Made by a program: the position numbers and the translations under genes. The notes beneath the pieces are model-generated. The model did not search any database. It worked only from the letters and a program-made list of their open reading frames with translations, and had not been told where the DNA came from. This document shows positions 9,849-19,770 of a DNA stretch of 64,000 nucleotides, piece after piece. Origin of the DNA: Massilia eburnea (GTDB taxonomy: Bacteria; Pseudomonadota; Gammaproteobacteria; Burkholderiales; Burkholderiaceae_D); NCBI RefSeq assembly GCF_009720745.1, contig NZ_WNKX01000002.1, positions 186,001 to 250,000 on the forward strand, written 5' to 3'. Within the stretch, counting starts at the first letter, position 1. Each line of letters opens with the position of its first letter.

Positions 9849-10928
9849 TCAATCCTGGGTCATGACCCAGCTGCCGCTGCCGGCATTCGGCATACTCCAG
9901 CTGCCGCTCATTTGCTGCAGGCTGTCGAATTGGCCAATAAAGGCTGTGCCGGAATTGCCATTATCGGACGCTGTGAAAGTGAGGGCTCCATCAGCCCGGA
10001 CATTGCCGCGGATATTGAAGGAAAGGGTCGCGCCGGCGCAGTTGCCGTTGATATTGCCGCCGTCGATCATCAGGCTGCACATACCGGACACGTTCTGTCC
10101 CTGGAGCATGCCGTTGAAGCTTCCCCTCCAGTTGCCCATGAAGCGTAGCTCGGTATCGAGCTTGCGCCCAAGCTTCTGCTTGGAATAGCCACGCAGCGAC
10201 TGCGTGCCGATCCGGACACTGACTGCTCCAGTTGATTTGTTGGTGTTAGTGAAAGTGGACGCGCATTTGACCTCGATTCCCAGGTCGGGCTCCCACCAGC
10301 AAGTTTGCTCGGTCCGCTGGATGAGGTTGCTGTCTTCTTCCGTTGCGTTCCGCACCACCTTAAGGGCATTGAAAGTTCCGGCCGGCACTGTTACCTGCTC
10401 CATCGGCAGGACGTTATCCTGGATGGCAAACGTCCTTTGCGTCGCCGCATCAAGCGCACACTTGCTTTGGATAATGCCGGAGCTCTGCCAGCTCATGCCG
10501 GCGGCGATCGTATTTGGCGCAACGTTATAAATCGGCGGATTGGGCCCGCCCATGCACGTTGCAGTGGTGGTCCCTACCCAGCGGCCGAGCTTATCGAGGC
10601 TCACCGAAATGGTACTCGACGCGTAAGCCAGCGGACTTGCCGCGCTGATGTAGTCATACAGATAGTCGGCGGAGATGGCGCCATCGGCCGCCACGCTGCG
10701 AACTGACCTGGTGGTGTAATCATAGGAATCGACAGTGGAGCCTTGATCGTGTGTCGCAATTTCCCAAGTGTAGTAGTCGCCAACGGTTGAGCTAGCAGCC
10801 ATATAGGTTTTCTGCGCACCGACTTGCCCGGCCTCCTGCGCAACTGAACCATTATTACCCCCTCCACCGCCACCGCAACCCGACATCATCGCCGCGGCAA
10901 CCATCATTCCGACCCAACTATTACGCAT
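9849..10928 (-). CDS. Putative lipoprotein of unknown function
   Basis: The start at 10928 has a GGTGA ribosome site five bases upstream and gives a lipoprotein signal peptide with lipobox MSGC followed by a run of six glycines, so the mature protein should be lipid-anchored at Cys17. The 359 residues include a segment resembling DUF3108-like outer-membrane proteins (VPAGTFNALKV, then WWEPDLGIEVK). The C-terminal 100 residues are Gly/Ser/Asn-rich and beta-like. No enzyme motif was seen. It is divergent from the Spy-like gene, with 177 bases between. Function is not recognised. Confidence 0.75.
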   Translation of the reverse strand: MRNSWVGMMVAAAMMSGCGGGGGGNNGSVAQEAGQVGAQKTYMAASSTVGDYYTWEIATHDQGSTVDSYDYTTRSVRSVAADGAISADYLYDYISAASPLAYASSTISVSLDKLGRWVGTTTATCMGGPNPPIYNVAPNTIAAGMSWQSSGIIQSKCALDAATQRTFAIQDNVLPMEQVTVPAGTFNALKVVRNATEEDSNLIQRTEQTCWWEPDLGIEVKCASTFTNTNKSTGAVSVRIGTQSLRGYSKQKLGRKLDTELRFMGNWRGSFNGMLQGQNVSGMCSLMIDGGNINGNCAGATLSFNIRGNVRADGALTFTASDNGNSGTAFIGQFDSLQQMSGSWSMPNAGSGSWVMTQD

Positions 10929-11105
10929 GCATTTCACCAAGAATTTCGAAAAGGCGGCGATGCTGACATAAAGTAATCGAATATGCAACAACTGGATACA
11001 AAGTCTTAGCCCGGGGACACTTGGCGGAAACACTCAATATGGAAGATGCTCCCATGTGCTGTGCGAGAGCACATTTTCACAAGTTCATTTCTGAAGGGAT
11101 TAAAG

Positions 11106-11579
11106 ATGAAAACCTTGCATAAGGCATTCGCCATCGGCGCAGCAATCATCAGTTTTGGCGTGGCAGCCTTGCCGGCCATGGCCGAGGAAGGCCCGCAACA
11201 CCAATATGCGGCCACTAAATTCGACCCCGTCAAAATGCAGGAACGCATGGACCAGCATGCCAAACGCATGCACGACGCGTTGAAGATCACGCCGGCGCAG
11301 GAAGGCGCTTGGCAGGCTTATATGTCGGCGATGAAATCAAATATGCCGCAGCGCGGCCAATTCGACCGCGCGGCATTCAAGGATATGCCGGCGCCGCAGC
11401 GCATGGAAAAACACATTGAAATGGCCAAGGCGCACATCGCCCGCATGGAGAGCAACCTGGCCGCCACCAAGACTTTCTACGCCACCCTGACGCCGGAACA
11501 GCAAAAGGTGTTCGATGAAAAGGCCAGCCATTTCGGCCACCGCGAACATGGGCGCATGATGCAGCACCATAGCCAATAA
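11106..11579 (+). CDS. Spy/CpxP-like periplasmic protein (LTxxQ motif)
   Basis: Small periplasmic helical protein, probably an envelope chaperone or stress sensor. The 157-residue product has a signal peptide (cleavage after PAMA near residue 25), a helical body with many Met and His residues, the family LTPEQQ motif near residue 128 (an earlier ITPAQEGAW is a second copy), and a His-rich end (HREHGRMMQHHSQ) that could bind metal. The start at 11106 follows GAAGGGATTAAAG. It ends at a clean terminator and faces dsbD, another envelope redox/folding gene. Confidence 0.82.
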   Translation: MKTLHKAFAIGAAIISFGVAALPAMAEEGPQHQYAATKFDPVKMQERMDQHAKRMHDALKITPAQEGAWQAYMSAMKSNMPQRGQFDRAAFKDMPAPQRMEKHIEMAKAHIARMESNLAATKTFYATLTPEQQKVFDEKASHFGHREHGRMMQHHSQ

Positions 11580-11587
11580 AGTTTAAA

Positions 11588-11610
11588 GGGCGCCCCAGGC
11601 GCCCTTTTTT
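11588..11610 (+). terminator. Rho-independent terminator after the Spy-like gene
   Basis: The perfect 7-bp stem GGGCGCC/GGCGCCC with a three-base loop (11588-11604) is followed by six T. The T run reaches into the dsbD stop codon on the other strand, so the two convergent genes share this end. Confidence 0.88.
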
Positions 11611-13489
11611 AATCCAGCTTTTGCAGCGATCGCAGGAATTTCTCCGTATCCTGGAAGCCGATGACCCGTGCATCGGGAATCTCCTGGCCGGCGGAATTGA
11701 ACATGATGATGCCCGGCGGACCGAACAGCGTGAAACGCTGCAGCATGGCCTTGTCGTCGTCGTTATTCGCCGTCACATCCACCTGCAGCAAAATGGTATT
11801 GGCCAGTTTCTGCTGCACGGCCGGATCGATGAAGGTCAGCTTCTCCATCTCCTTGCAGGACACGCACCAGTCGGCATAAAAGTCGAGGATCACGGTCTTG
11901 CCGCCGGTTTGCGCCAGCACCGCATCCAGGTCCGCCACCGTTTTGACGCGGGTGAATTTCAGGTGGCGTTCGCTGCGGCCGCTCAGCTTTTCCAGCGAAT
12001 GCAACGGATCGGTGGCGCCCGTCGCCAGGCCGGCAATCTGCACAATCCCCATGACGGCGAATAGCGCTGCAGTGACCTTGGGAATCCATTTGCCGCTCTC
12101 ATGGGTCAGCAGGTAAAACGCATAACCGACGCCGAGGATGGCCCAACCGATGATCTGCACCTTGCCCGGCAGGACCGGCGCCACCAGCCACCAGGCCATA
12201 GCCAGCATCAGCACGCCGAAGAAGCGCTTCACACCCTGCATCCAGAGGCCGGCACGCGGCACCAGGGCGCCGGCGGAAACGCCGACCAGCAGCAGCGGAA
12301 TGCTCATGCCGACCGCCATCGAGAACAGCGCCAGGCCGCCGATGACAACGTCGCGCGTCTGGCTGATGTAGACCAGGGCCCCGGCCAGCGGCGCTGCCAC
12401 GCATGGCCCAACGATCAGCGCGGAAATGGCGCCCATGGCGAAGACGCCGGCCAGCTTGCCGCCGGAGTGGCGGTTGGATACGCTTGCCAGGCGCGACTGC
12501 ATGCCGGCAGGCACCTGCAGGTCAAAGACGCCGAACATGGACAGCGACATGCCCGCCATCAGCAATGCGAAGGCACCCAGCACCCACGGGTTTTGCAAGG
12601 CCGCCGAGAGCCCCTGTCCAATCAGGCCGGCCGCAATGCCAAGCGCCGTATAAACAATGGCCATGCCCAGCGAATAGCTGAGCGACAGGACGAAGCCGCG
12701 CGAGCGCCGGCCGGGGCCAACGCCGTCGCCCACGATGATCGAGGACAGGATGGGCACCATCGGCAGCACGCATGGGGTGAAGGACAGGCCCAGTCCAAGC
12801 AGGATGAACAGCGGCGCAATCACCAGCAGGCGGCCACCTTTCAGGGCCGATTCGATCTTGCCCATCTCACTGTCGCCGGAAGCCTTGGCCTCCGCTGCCG
12901 CAGGAACCTGGGGAGCTGCCGCGCTGGCCGTGGCCGCAGGCGTATCGACCGCAGGCTGCTGCGCCGTGCCTGGCACACTCTGTGCGCCCGGCGCCGGGCT
13001 CTTGGCGCCGCCCAGGCCGAACAGGTTGTTGCCGGCTGCCGAACTGGCGCCGCCGACCACCATCAGGCGCGCCGTCGATTCCATCGGCGAATAGCACAAG
13101 CCTTTTTCCGAGCAGCCCTGGCTGGTCGCCTTCAGGGTGAACGGCCCCGGCGCCTGGACCGGGATCAAGATCGTCACCTGGTTGTGATAGGTCTCGACGT
13201 TCTTTTTAAAGGTTTCGTCGTATTTCACCTTGCCCGGCGGGATCTGCGGCGCACCCAGCGTCGCCCCGTCGGCGTCGAACTTGAAGCGTTCACGATACAT
13301 GTAATAGCCGTCGGCGATCTCGTAAGTCACCGCCACGGCTTTGCCTTCCACCACCTTGGCGGAAAACTTGAATGCGACCTGTGGATCAAGGAATTCCTCG
13401 TCGGCGCGCGCCGTACCAGCGAACAGGATGACAAAGAGCGAGAGCGCGGCAAACAGCCACGCTGGGAAGGAGGACGCTTTACGGTGCAT
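11609..13489 (-). CDS. dsbD: Thiol:disulfide interchange protein DsbD
   Basis: Carries electrons from cytoplasmic thioredoxin across the membrane to periplasmic reductases and to cytochrome c maturation. The 626 residues show a signal peptide, an N-terminal immunoglobulin-like domain with the cysteine pair CSEKGLC, a Pro/Ala-rich linker of about 80 residues, eight membrane helices with the paired active cysteines (FTPCVLPMVP and GPCVAAPL), and a C-terminal thioredoxin domain with CVSC at about 542-545. The start at 13489 gives a proper signal peptide. It is transcribed toward the Spy-like gene. Confidence 0.95.
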   Translation of the reverse strand: MHRKASSFPAWLFAALSLFVILFAGTARADEEFLDPQVAFKFSAKVVEGKAVAVTYEIADGYYMYRERFKFDADGATLGAPQIPPGKVKYDETFKKNVETYHNQVTILIPVQAPGPFTLKATSQGCSEKGLCYSPMESTARLMVVGGASSAAGNNLFGLGGAKSPAPGAQSVPGTAQQPAVDTPAATASAAAPQVPAAAEAKASGDSEMGKIESALKGGRLLVIAPLFILLGLGLSFTPCVLPMVPILSSIIVGDGVGPGRRSRGFVLSLSYSLGMAIVYTALGIAAGLIGQGLSAALQNPWVLGAFALLMAGMSLSMFGVFDLQVPAGMQSRLASVSNRHSGGKLAGVFAMGAISALIVGPCVAAPLAGALVYISQTRDVVIGGLALFSMAVGMSIPLLLVGVSAGALVPRAGLWMQGVKRFFGVLMLAMAWWLVAPVLPGKVQIIGWAILGVGYAFYLLTHESGKWIPKVTAALFAVMGIVQIAGLATGATDPLHSLEKLSGRSERHLKFTRVKTVADLDAVLAQTGGKTVILDFYADWCVSCKEMEKLTFIDPAVQQKLANTILLQVDVTANNDDDKAMLQRFTLFGPPGIIMFNSAGQEIPDARVIGFQDTEKFLRSLQKLD

Positions 13490-13572
13490 GGTCTTGGACG
13501 GTGAATCGATCGGGCACGCCAATCTTACACCGGCAGGCTTAACGCCGCTTTAAGCTGTTACCAGTGGAAATA

Positions 13573-13598
13573 AAAAAAGCCGGGCAATGCCCGGCTTT
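13573..13598 (-). terminator. Terminator of the alpha operon (after rplQ)
   Basis: AAAGCCGGGC and GCCCGGCTTT pair around AAT, with a run of seven T on the minus strand. It lies 20 bases past the rplQ stop and ends the whole ribosomal gene run. Confidence 0.92.
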
Positions 13599-13617
13599 CT
13601 AATAAACCTGACTGATA

Positions 13618-14013
13618 TTACTCAGCGGTTGGTGCCTCGTCAGCGGAGGAGACTTCTGGACGGTCCAGCAGCTCAATGAAAGCCATTGGAGCGTTGTCGC
13701 CATGACGGAAACCCATTTTCAGGATACGCAGGTAGCCGCCGTTGCGGTTTGCGTAGCGTGGGCCCAGTTCAGCGAACAGCTTCAGAACCATCTCGCGGTC
13801 GCGCAGACGGGAGAAGGCCAGACGCTTGTTGGCCAGGGTGTCGGTCTTGCCCAGGGTCAGGATTGGTTCCACAACGCGACGCAGTTCCTTTGCCTTTGGC
13901 AGGGTGGTCTTGATCGCTTCGTGACGCAGCAGCGAAACAGTCATGTTGCGCAGCATTGCCAGACGGTGGGACGAGGTACGGTTCAGTTTACGGAGGCCGT
14001 TACGGTGACGCAT
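13618..14013 (-). CDS. rplQ: 50S ribosomal protein L17
   Basis: Large-subunit protein near the peptide exit tunnel. The 131 residues begin with the family signature [17 protein letters not shown], followed by the conserved [18 protein letters not shown]. An acidic tail ([12 protein letters not shown]) is somewhat longer than in Escherichia coli. It is the last gene of the alpha operon, after rpoA and a hairpin, and is followed by a terminator. Confidence 0.98.
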   Translation of the reverse strand: MRHRNGLRKLNRTSSHRLAMLRNMTVSLLRHEAIKTTLPKAKELRRVVEPILTLGKTDTLANKRLAFSRLRDREMVLKLFAELGPRYANRNGGYLRILKMGFRHGDNAPMAFIELLDRPEVSSADEAPTAE

Positions 14014-14096
14014 GGTACTTCCTTTCGATAATGTTTAAATCCGAGATCTTCGATCGCCTTGGCAAGCCCAGGCGCGGTCCGGTTATCAGTTAAATA

Positions 14097-14120
14097 CGCC
14101 CGCCGCAGGTGCAGCGGGCG
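14097..14120 (-). terminator. Hairpin in the rpoA-rplQ gap
   Basis: CGCCCGC and GCGGGCG pair over a ten-base loop, followed on the minus strand by TATTT. The weak T tract suggests partial termination or an RNA processing/stability element rather than a full stop, since rplQ lies downstream. The remaining gap up to 14014 shows no gene. Confidence 0.45.
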
Positions 14121-14131
14121 GCACAGCAAAA

Positions 14132-15109
14132 TTACTTCTCGAGGCCTGCAGGTGGCCAGTTCTCGAGTTTCATGCCCAAGGTCAGGCCGCGCGATGCCAG
14201 CACTTCCTTGATTTCGTTCAGCGACTTGCGGCCCAGGTTCGGGGTCTTCAGCAGCTCGTTTTCGGTGCGCTGGATCAGGTCGCCGATGTAGTAGATGTTT
14301 TCTGCTTTCAGGCAGTTGGCCGAACGCACGGTCAGTTCCAGGTCGTCCACTGGACGCAGCAGGATCGGATCGACCATTGGAGCGCGGGATGGCGCTTCAG
14401 CGGTGGTTTCGGTGCCTTCCAGGGCAGCAAACACGTTCAGCTGGTCGACCAGCACGCGGGCCGATTGACGGATCGCTTCTTCCGGGGTGATCACGCCATT
14501 GGTTTCAATGTTGATGATCAGCTTGTCCAGGTCGGTACGCTGCTCCACACGCGCCGATTCGACAGCGTAGGAAACGCGGCGCACTGGCGAGAACGATGCA
14601 TCCAGGATGATGCGGCCGATGGTCTTGTTGGCGTCTTCCGACAGGCGACGCACGTTGCCAGGAACGTAGCCGCGGCCTTTTTCGACCTTGATCTGCATGT
14701 CCAGCTTGCCGCCGGCAGTCAGGTTGGCGATCACGTGTTCTGGGTTGATCAGCTCGACGTCGTGCGGCAGGTCGATGTCCGATGCCATCACTGGGCCTTC
14801 GCCTTCTTTCTTCAGGGTCAGGGTCACGGAGTCACGGTTGTGCACCTTGAACACGACACCCTTCAGGTTCAGCAGCAGGTCAACCACGTCTTCCTGCACG
14901 CCGTCCAGCGAGGAGTACTCGTGAACGACACCGGCGATGGTGACTTCGGTCGGCGCGTAGCCGGTCATCGAAGACAGCAGCACGCGGCGCAGCGCGTTGC
15001 CCAGAGTGTGGCCGTAGCCGCGCTCGAATGGCTCCATCACGACTTTGGCGTGACCGTGGCCCAGGGCTTCAACATCGATAATACGTGGTTTCAACAAGCT
15101 ATTTTGCAT
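14132..15109 (-). CDS. rpoA: RNA polymerase alpha subunit
   Basis: Assembles RNA polymerase through its N-terminal dimerisation domain (about residues 1-235, with [20 protein letters not shown]) and contacts DNA UP elements and activators through its C-terminal domain (about 250-325, with [18 protein letters not shown] and [14 protein letters not shown]). At 325 residues it is close to the Escherichia coli length. It sits in the usual place between rpsD and rplQ, with hairpins in both flanking gaps that may set its output relative to ribosomal proteins. Confidence 0.98.
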   Translation of the reverse strand: MQNSLLKPRIIDVEALGHGHAKVVMEPFERGYGHTLGNALRRVLLSSMTGYAPTEVTIAGVVHEYSSLDGVQEDVVDLLLNLKGVVFKVHNRDSVTLTLKKEGEGPVMASDIDLPHDVELINPEHVIANLTAGGKLDMQIKVEKGRGYVPGNVRRLSEDANKTIGRIILDASFSPVRRVSYAVESARVEQRTDLDKLIINIETNGVITPEEAIRQSARVLVDQLNVFAALEGTETTAEAPSRAPMVDPILLRPVDDLELTVRSANCLKAENIYYIGDLIQRTENELLKTPNLGRKSLNEIKEVLASRGLTLGMKLENWPPAGLEK

Positions 15110-15172
15110 GTAAATGTCCTTTTCATTACCCTCGGCTCGTTACACCGATAAGGCTGATGGCATTAAATGGAA

Positions 15173-15195
15173 AAGGCGGGACCGAGTCCCGCCTT
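15173..15195 (-). terminator. Terminator-like hairpin in the rpsD-rpoA gap
   Basis: A perfect 10-bp stem (AAGGCGGGAC/GTCCCGCCTT) with a three-base loop, followed by TTTT on the minus strand. It looks like an intrinsic terminator but lies inside the operon, so partial read-through is expected. Confidence 0.6.
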
Positions 15196-15211
15196 GGTAC
15201 AGCACCCGCGA

Positions 15212-15835
15212 TTAACGGGAATACAGTTCGACGATCAGCGATTCGTTGACGTCAGCAGCGATTTCGTTACGCTCTGGGAAGGACTTGAAGGTACCTTCCA
15301 TTTTCTTGGAGTCAACCGACACCCAAGCTGGCATGCCGACTTGTTCAGCCAGCGACAGCGCTTCAACGATACGGGTCTGCTTCTTCGACTTTTCGCGCAC
15401 GGCGATCACATCGCCTTTCTTCACGTTGAAGGAAGGGATGTTGACCACTTGGCCGTTCACGGTGAAGGCTTTGTGGGAAACCAGCTGACGCGCTTCAGCG
15501 CGGGTCGAGCCGAAGCCCATGCGGTATGCAACGTTGTCCAGACGGGATTCCAGCAGTTGCAGCAGGGTTTCGCCGGTTGGGCCCTTGCGGCGCTCAGCTT
15601 CAGCGAAGTAGCGGCGGAACTGGCGTTCCAGCACGCCGTACATACGCTTGACCTTCTGCTTTTCGCGCAGCTGGTTGCCGTAGTCGGAGGTGCGGGCGCC
15701 GGATTTCACGCCGTGCTGGCCTGGCTTGACGTCCAGTTTGCACTTGGAATCCAGGGAGCGGCGTGCGCTCTTCAGGAACAGGTCGGTGCCTTCACGGCGG
15801 GACAGTTTTGCTTTTGGTCCGATATAACGTGCCAC
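15212..15835 (-). CDS. rpsD: 30S ribosomal protein S4
   Basis: Primary 16S rRNA-binding protein that starts assembly of the 30S body, and in Escherichia coli the translational repressor of this operon. The 207 residues include the N-terminal [19 protein letters not shown] and an S4 RNA-binding domain around residues 95-155 ([31 protein letters not shown]). The N-terminal zinc cysteines of some S4 proteins are absent. It probably has its own promoter at 15968-15996, downstream of a terminator-like stem. Confidence 0.98.
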   Translation of the reverse strand: MARYIGPKAKLSRREGTDLFLKSARRSLDSKCKLDVKPGQHGVKSGARTSDYGNQLREKQKVKRMYGVLERQFRRYFAEAERRKGPTGETLLQLLESRLDNVAYRMGFGSTRAEARQLVSHKAFTVNGQVVNIPSFNVKKGDVIAVREKSKKQTRIVEALSLAEQVGMPAWVSVDSKKMEGTFKSFPERNEIAADVNESLIVELYSR

Positions 15836-15967
15836 GGTATATTTCCTTTAATGATTGAATGACGCCCCAGCCGCATCGGAATGCGGTTAGGCGCTAGCCT
15901 GGTCCACTTTCGACTCAGGCGTGGCTAAAGCCTCGCCGGCGAACCGGAAAGGCAAAAATAGCCGGAC

Positions 15968-15996
15968 AGTATAACCGTTTCCGGCTCACTGTTCCA
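15968..15996 (-). promoter_or_regulatory. Internal promoter for rpsD-rpoA-rplQ
   Basis: On the minus strand, TGGAAC (15991-15996) and TATACT (15968-15973) are separated by 17 bases, 133 bases before rpsD. The -10 is strong and the -35 poor. It lies directly downstream of a terminator-like stem, which supports a separate transcription start for this part of the operon. Confidence 0.55.
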
Positions 15997-16012
15997 GCGA
16001 TTTTCTGTTGCA

Positions 16013-16046
16013 GAAAAACGGTGGCCGGTCCACACCAGACCGGCCA
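16013..16046 (-). terminator. Terminator-like hairpin after rpsK
   Basis: A perfect 9-bp stem, TGGCCGGTC/GACCGGCCA, with a seven-base loop, then CCG and five T on the minus strand. It lies 17 bases after rpsK and just before a candidate promoter, so it may partly separate rpsM-rpsK from rpsD-rpoA-rplQ transcription. Confidence 0.6.
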
Positions 16047-16062
16047 TGGTCTTGCTGACTAA

Positions 16063-16467
16063 TTAGATGCGACGACGCTTAGGAGGACGGCAGCCGTTGT
16101 GCGGCACTGGGGTCACGTCCTGGATCTCGGTGATCTTGATGCCCAGGTTGTTCAGTGCGCGAACAGCGGATTCGCGGCCAGGACCAGGGCCCTTGATGCG
16201 AACTTCCAGGTTCTTCACGCCGCATTCCTGCGCAACTTTACCAGCGGCTTCAGCAGCAACCTGCGCTGCGAACGGGGTCGACTTACGCGAACCCTTGAAG
16301 CCAGCACCACCGGAGGTCGCCCACGACAGAGCGTTGCCCTGGCGGTCGGTGATGGTGATGATGGTGTTGTTGAAGGAAGCGTGAACGTGTGCGATACCTT
16401 CAGCGACGTTCTTCTTGACTTTCTTGCGTACGCGAGCGGCTGCTGCGGAGCTTTGTTGCTTAGCCAT
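16063..16467 (-). CDS. rpsK: 30S ribosomal protein S11
   Basis: Platform protein of the small subunit near the Shine-Dalgarno/anti-Shine-Dalgarno helix. The 134 residues contain [19 protein letters not shown] and the C-terminal [17 protein letters not shown], both diagnostic. It follows rpsM by 13 bases. Confidence 0.98.
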   Translation of the reverse strand: MAKQQSSAAAARVRKKVKKNVAEGIAHVHASFNNTIITITDRQGNALSWATSGGAGFKGSRKSTPFAAQVAAEAAGKVAQECGVKNLEVRIKGPGPGRESAVRALNNLGIKITEIQDVTPVPHNGCRPPKRRRI

Positions 16468-16480
16468 AGTAGTTCCCTAA

Positions 16481-16846
16481 TTATTTCTTCAGCGATTGAG
16501 CGGCTTTGCGCGGGCCCTTGCGGGTACGTGCATTGGTGCGGGTGCGCTGACCGCGGACCGGCAGGCCCTTACGGTGACGCAGACCACGGTAGCAGCCCAG
16601 GTCCATCAGACGCTTGATGTTCATCGACAGTTCGCGGCGCAGGTCGCCTTCCACGATGAATTTGCCGATTTCTTCACGCAGCTTTTCCAGCTCGCTGTCG
16701 TCCAGGTCCTTGACCTTCTTGTTGGTTGCAACGCCGGCTTGTGCGCAGATGAACTGCGAACGAGGACGGCCGATACCGTAGATCTCGGTCAGGCCGATAA
16801 CGGTGTGCTTATGATTTGGGATGTTAACCCCTGCAATACGTGCCAT
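16481..16846 (-). CDS. rpsM: 30S ribosomal protein S13
   Basis: Head protein of the small subunit that bridges to the large subunit and contacts P-site tRNA. The 121 residues start [14 protein letters not shown] and carry the helix-two-turns-helix region and the C-terminal basic tail [17 protein letters not shown]. First of the alpha-operon proteins, 16 bases after rpmJ. An S4 translational control target is usual in this leader but was not modelled here. Confidence 0.98.
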   Translation of the reverse strand: MARIAGVNIPNHKHTVIGLTEIYGIGRPRSQFICAQAGVATNKKVKDLDDSELEKLREEIGKFIVEGDLRRELSMNIKRLMDLGCYRGLRHRKGLPVRGQRTRTNARTRKGPRKAAQSLKK

Positions 16847-16862
16847 TCGTTATTCCCTCGAA

Positions 16863-16976
16863 TTAACCTTGACGCTGCTTGTGACGAGCTTCCACGCAGA
16901 TTACGCGGACCACGCCCTTGCGCTTGATGATCTTGCAGTTGCGGCAGATGCGCTTAACTGAAGCGTTAACTTTCAT
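16863..16976 (-). CDS. rpmJ: 50S ribosomal protein L36, zinc-binding form
   Basis: A 37-codon gene found by direct translation: [17 protein letters not shown] and so on, ending HKQRQG. The zinc ligands C11, C14, C27 and H32 are all present, so this is the zinc-containing (C+) paralogue. It sits between infA and rpsM, the normal place in proteobacteria. Confidence 0.97.
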   Translation of the reverse strand: MKVNASVKRICRNCKIIKRKGVVRVICVEARHKQRQG

Positions 16977-17012
16977 GATTGCACTCTCTTATGTTCGAAA
17001 TTGCTTAATTAA

Positions 17013-17231
17013 TTACTTTGTCCGGAACACAATACGGGCCCGGCTCAGGTCGTAAGGCGTCAATTCAACCGTGACCTTGTCGCCAGGGAGAATGCGGATA
17101 TAGTTCATCCGCATTTTACCCGAAATGTGGCCGAGTACCACGTGGCCGTTTTCCAGCTTTACTCGAAAAGTTGCATTAGGCAAGTTCTCCAGGATCTCGC
17201 CCTGCATCTGAATGACGTCGTCTTTTGCCAT
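17013..17231 (-). CDS. infA: Translation initiation factor IF-1
   Basis: Binds the 30S A site during initiation. The 72-residue single OB-fold domain starts [20 protein letters not shown] and has the conserved [17 protein letters not shown]. It lies directly after secY with no gap. Beta- and gammaproteobacteria differ in infA location; this secY-infA-rpmJ order is the betaproteobacterial one. Confidence 0.98.
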   Translation of the reverse strand: MAKDDVIQMQGEILENLPNATFRVKLENGHVVLGHISGKMRMNYIRILPGDKVTVELTPYDLSRARIVFRTK

Positions 17232-18566
17232 TTATCGTGTCGGAAGTCCGCCCTTGAAGTTAGCTTTGCGCAGCAGCGATTCATATTGCTGCGACATCAC
17301 ATAGTTTTGCACTTGAGCCATGAAGTCCATGGTCACAACCACAATAATCAACAGCGAAGTACCACCAAAATAGAACGACACTTTCCACTGGGCTTGCATG
17401 AATTCCGGCAGCAAGCACACGGCGGTAATGTACACGGCGCCCGCCAGGGTCAATCGCATCAGGATCTTGTCGATGTAACGGGCTGTCTGCTCACCGGGAC
17501 GAATCCCTGGCACAAAGGCCCCGCTCTTCTTCAAGTTGTCCGCAGTTTCCTTGCTGTTGAACACCAGTGCGGTGTAGAAGAAGCAGAAGAAAATGATTGC
17601 CACGGCGTACAGCAGTGCATGGATTGGCTCACCAGGAGCCATCGACGCAGCCAGATCTTTCAGGAAGCGCACCACCGTGTTGGCGGGGTCCGCACCTTTC
17701 GAAAACCAGTCCACGATGGTAGCCGGGAACAAGATAATCGACGAAGCGAAGATCGGCGGAATCACGCCTGCCATGTTGAGCTTGAGCGGCAGGTGGCTGG
17801 TCTGCCCACCGTAGATCTTGTTACCGACCTGACGTTTGGCATAGTTGACCAGGATCTTGCGCTGACCACGTTCCACGAACACCACGGCGTAGGTGACGGC
17901 AGCCACCAGCAGCACGATGAGGATCGCCGACGGTGCACCGATGGCGCCTTGCGACACCTGGGAGAACAAGCCACCCAGTGCGTTCGGCAGACCAGCAGCA
18001 ATACCGGCGAAGATGATGATCGAGATGCCGTTACCAAGACCGCGCTCGGTAATCTGCTCGCCCAACCACATCACGAACATGGTGCCGGTCAGCAGCGTCA
18101 CCACGGTGACGAAGCGGAAGCCCATGCCAGGGTCGATCACCAGCAGGGGCTGTGCTTCCAGCGCCACCGCGATGCCGAACGCCTGGAACAGTGCCAGACC
18201 GACAGTTGCATAACGGGTGTATTGGGTAATCTTGCGACGGCCCGATTCACCTTCTTTTTTCAGCGCCTCCATCGTCGGGGACACGATCGACACCAGCTGC
18301 ATGATGATCGAGGCCGAGATGTATGGAGTAATGCCCAGGGCAAAGACTGTGAAGCGCGACAGCGCGCCACCCGAGAACATGTTGAACATGCCCAGGATGC
18401 CGTTCTGCTGCGATTCGAACAGTCGTGCCAGCTCTACCGGGTTGACACCCGGAACAGGGATGTGTGCACCGATACGGTACACCACCAGAGCGCCCAGCAA
18501 AAACCACAGCCGGTTCCATGGGAAGCCGGCGGCGGCGGATTTAGCAAGCTGTTGGTTCGTTGCCAA
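17232..18566 (-). CDS. secY: Protein translocase subunit SecY
   Basis: Forms the SecYEG protein-conducting channel in the inner membrane. The 444 residues have ten membrane helices and family signatures such as [11 protein letters not shown] in the plug region, [16 protein letters not shown], and the cytoplasmic loop between helices 8 and 9 with [18 protein letters not shown]. It lies between rplO and infA in the spc operon. Confidence 0.98.
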   Translation of the reverse strand: MATNQQLAKSAAAGFPWNRLWFLLGALVVYRIGAHIPVPGVNPVELARLFESQQNGILGMFNMFSGGALSRFTVFALGITPYISASIIMQLVSIVSPTMEALKKEGESGRRKITQYTRYATVGLALFQAFGIAVALEAQPLLVIDPGMGFRFVTVVTLLTGTMFVMWLGEQITERGLGNGISIIIFAGIAAGLPNALGGLFSQVSQGAIGAPSAILIVLLVAAVTYAVVFVERGQRKILVNYAKRQVGNKIYGGQTSHLPLKLNMAGVIPPIFASSIILFPATIVDWFSKGADPANTVVRFLKDLAASMAPGEPIHALLYAVAIIFFCFFYTALVFNSKETADNLKKSGAFVPGIRPGEQTARYIDKILMRLTLAGAVYITAVCLLPEFMQAQWKVSFYFGGTSLLIIVVVTMDFMAQVQNYVMSQQYESLLRKANFKGGLPTR

Positions 18567-18592
18567 TTTTCGCTCCGATTAAGCTAGCTGAC

Positions 18593-19024
18593 TCAGGCTA
18601 CCGAGCCGCCAGCTGCTTCGATGGCTGCTTTCGCGCCAGCGGTCACCTTCAGGCCTTTTACGGTCACTGCTTTGGTGATTTCGCCGGAAGCGATCACACG
18701 TACGTCGCGTGCCAGAACATTCAGCACGCCGGCCTGTTTCAGCACCAGGATGTCGACTTCACCGACAGCCAGGGCGCTCAGGTCGGACAGACGCACTTCA
18801 GCCTTGAAAGTGGCATTCAGGGATTTGAAGCCACGCTTAGGCAGACGACGCTGCAGAGGCATTTGACCGCCTTCGAAGCCGACTTTGTGGAAGCCGCCCG
18901 AACGCGATTTCTGACCTTTGTGGCCGCGGCCTGCGGTTTTACCGAGGCCGGAGCCGATACCGCGGCCAACGCGGCGCTTAGCGTGCTTCGCGCCTTCTGC
19001 TGGTTGAATGGTATTCAGTTGCAT
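18593..19024 (-). CDS. rplO: 50S ribosomal protein L15
   Basis: Late-assembly large-subunit protein that binds 23S rRNA. The 143 residues show the Gly/Arg/Lys-rich extended N-terminus ([22 protein letters not shown]) and a globular C-terminus ending in an Ala/Gly-rich segment. It precedes secY in the spc operon. Confidence 0.98.
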   Translation of the reverse strand: MQLNTIQPAEGAKHAKRRVGRGIGSGLGKTAGRGHKGQKSRSGGFHKVGFEGGQMPLQRRLPKRGFKSLNATFKAEVRLSDLSALAVGEVDILVLKQAGVLNVLARDVRVIASGEITKAVTVKGLKVTAGAKAAIEAAGGSVA

Positions 19025-19050
19025 TGTTTTCTCCAGTTCCTAAGGGTCGC

Positions 19051-19227
19051 TTAGGAAACGACTTTAACGAGGTAGGCGACCTTGTTGATCATGCCGCGCA
19101 CAGCAGGAGTGTCCTGCAGTTCGCTGACAGAGTTCACACGACGCAGGCCCAGGCCACGCACGGTAGCGCGGTGGTCTTGACGGGTGCCGATCAGGCCCTT
19201 CACCAGTTTGACTTTGATAGTGCTCAT
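19051..19227 (-). CDS. rpmD: 50S ribosomal protein L30
   Basis: A 58-codon gene found by direct translation, starting [20 protein letters not shown] and including [20 protein letters not shown], the conserved L30 core. It fills the gap between rpsE and rplO, its standard place. The protein binds 23S rRNA in the large subunit. Confidence 0.97.
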   Translation of the reverse strand: MSTIKVKLVKGLIGTRQDHRATVRGLGLRRVNSVSELQDTPAVRGMINKVAYLVKVVS

Positions 19228-19241
19228 TGAAGTGCTCCCTA

Positions 19242-19760
19242 TTAACCCAGGATCTCTTCAACCGACTTGCCGCGCTTGGCAGCGATGTCAGCTGGAGTGC
19301 TCATTTTGGCCAGGCCGTCCAGGGTGGCGCGCACCAGGTTGTATGGGTTGTTCGAACCGGTGGACTTCGCCACCACGTCGGTCACGCCCATCACCTCGAA
19401 GATAGCGCGCATCGCGCCACCTGCGATTACGCCGGTACCTGGCTTAGCTGGCGACATCATCACTTTCGACGCGCCGTGGCGGCCGGTGACGGTGTGCTGC
19501 AGGGTGCCGTTCTTCAGAGGAACCTTGATCAGGTTGCGGCGGGCTTCTTCCATTGCCTTCTGCACACCGACTGGAACTTCTTTCGACTTGCCCTTGCCCA
19601 TGCCGATGCGGCCATCGCCGTCACCAACCACGGTCAGCGCTGCGAAGCCCATGATGCGACCACCCTTGACCACTTTGGTCACGCGGTTGATCGCGATCAT
19701 TTTTTCGCGCATGCCATCATCCGGCTTATCGGATGCCATTTTTGCTTGCATTTTTGCCAT
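19242..19760 (-). CDS. rpsE: 30S ribosomal protein S5
   Basis: Small-subunit protein that shapes the mRNA entry channel and translational accuracy. The 172 residues have the double-stranded RNA-binding-like domain ([22 protein letters not shown]) and the C-terminal domain ([36 protein letters not shown]). A short Lys/Met-rich N-terminal extension precedes the core. It is 10 bases from rplR. Confidence 0.98.
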   Translation of the reverse strand: MAKMQAKMASDKPDDGMREKMIAINRVTKVVKGGRIMGFAALTVVGDGDGRIGMGKGKSKEVPVGVQKAMEEARRNLIKVPLKNGTLQHTVTGRHGASKVMMSPAKPGTGVIAGGAMRAIFEVMGVTDVVAKSTGSNNPYNLVRATLDGLAKMSTPADIAAKRGKSVEEILG

Positions 19761-19770
19761 GATCGTACCC

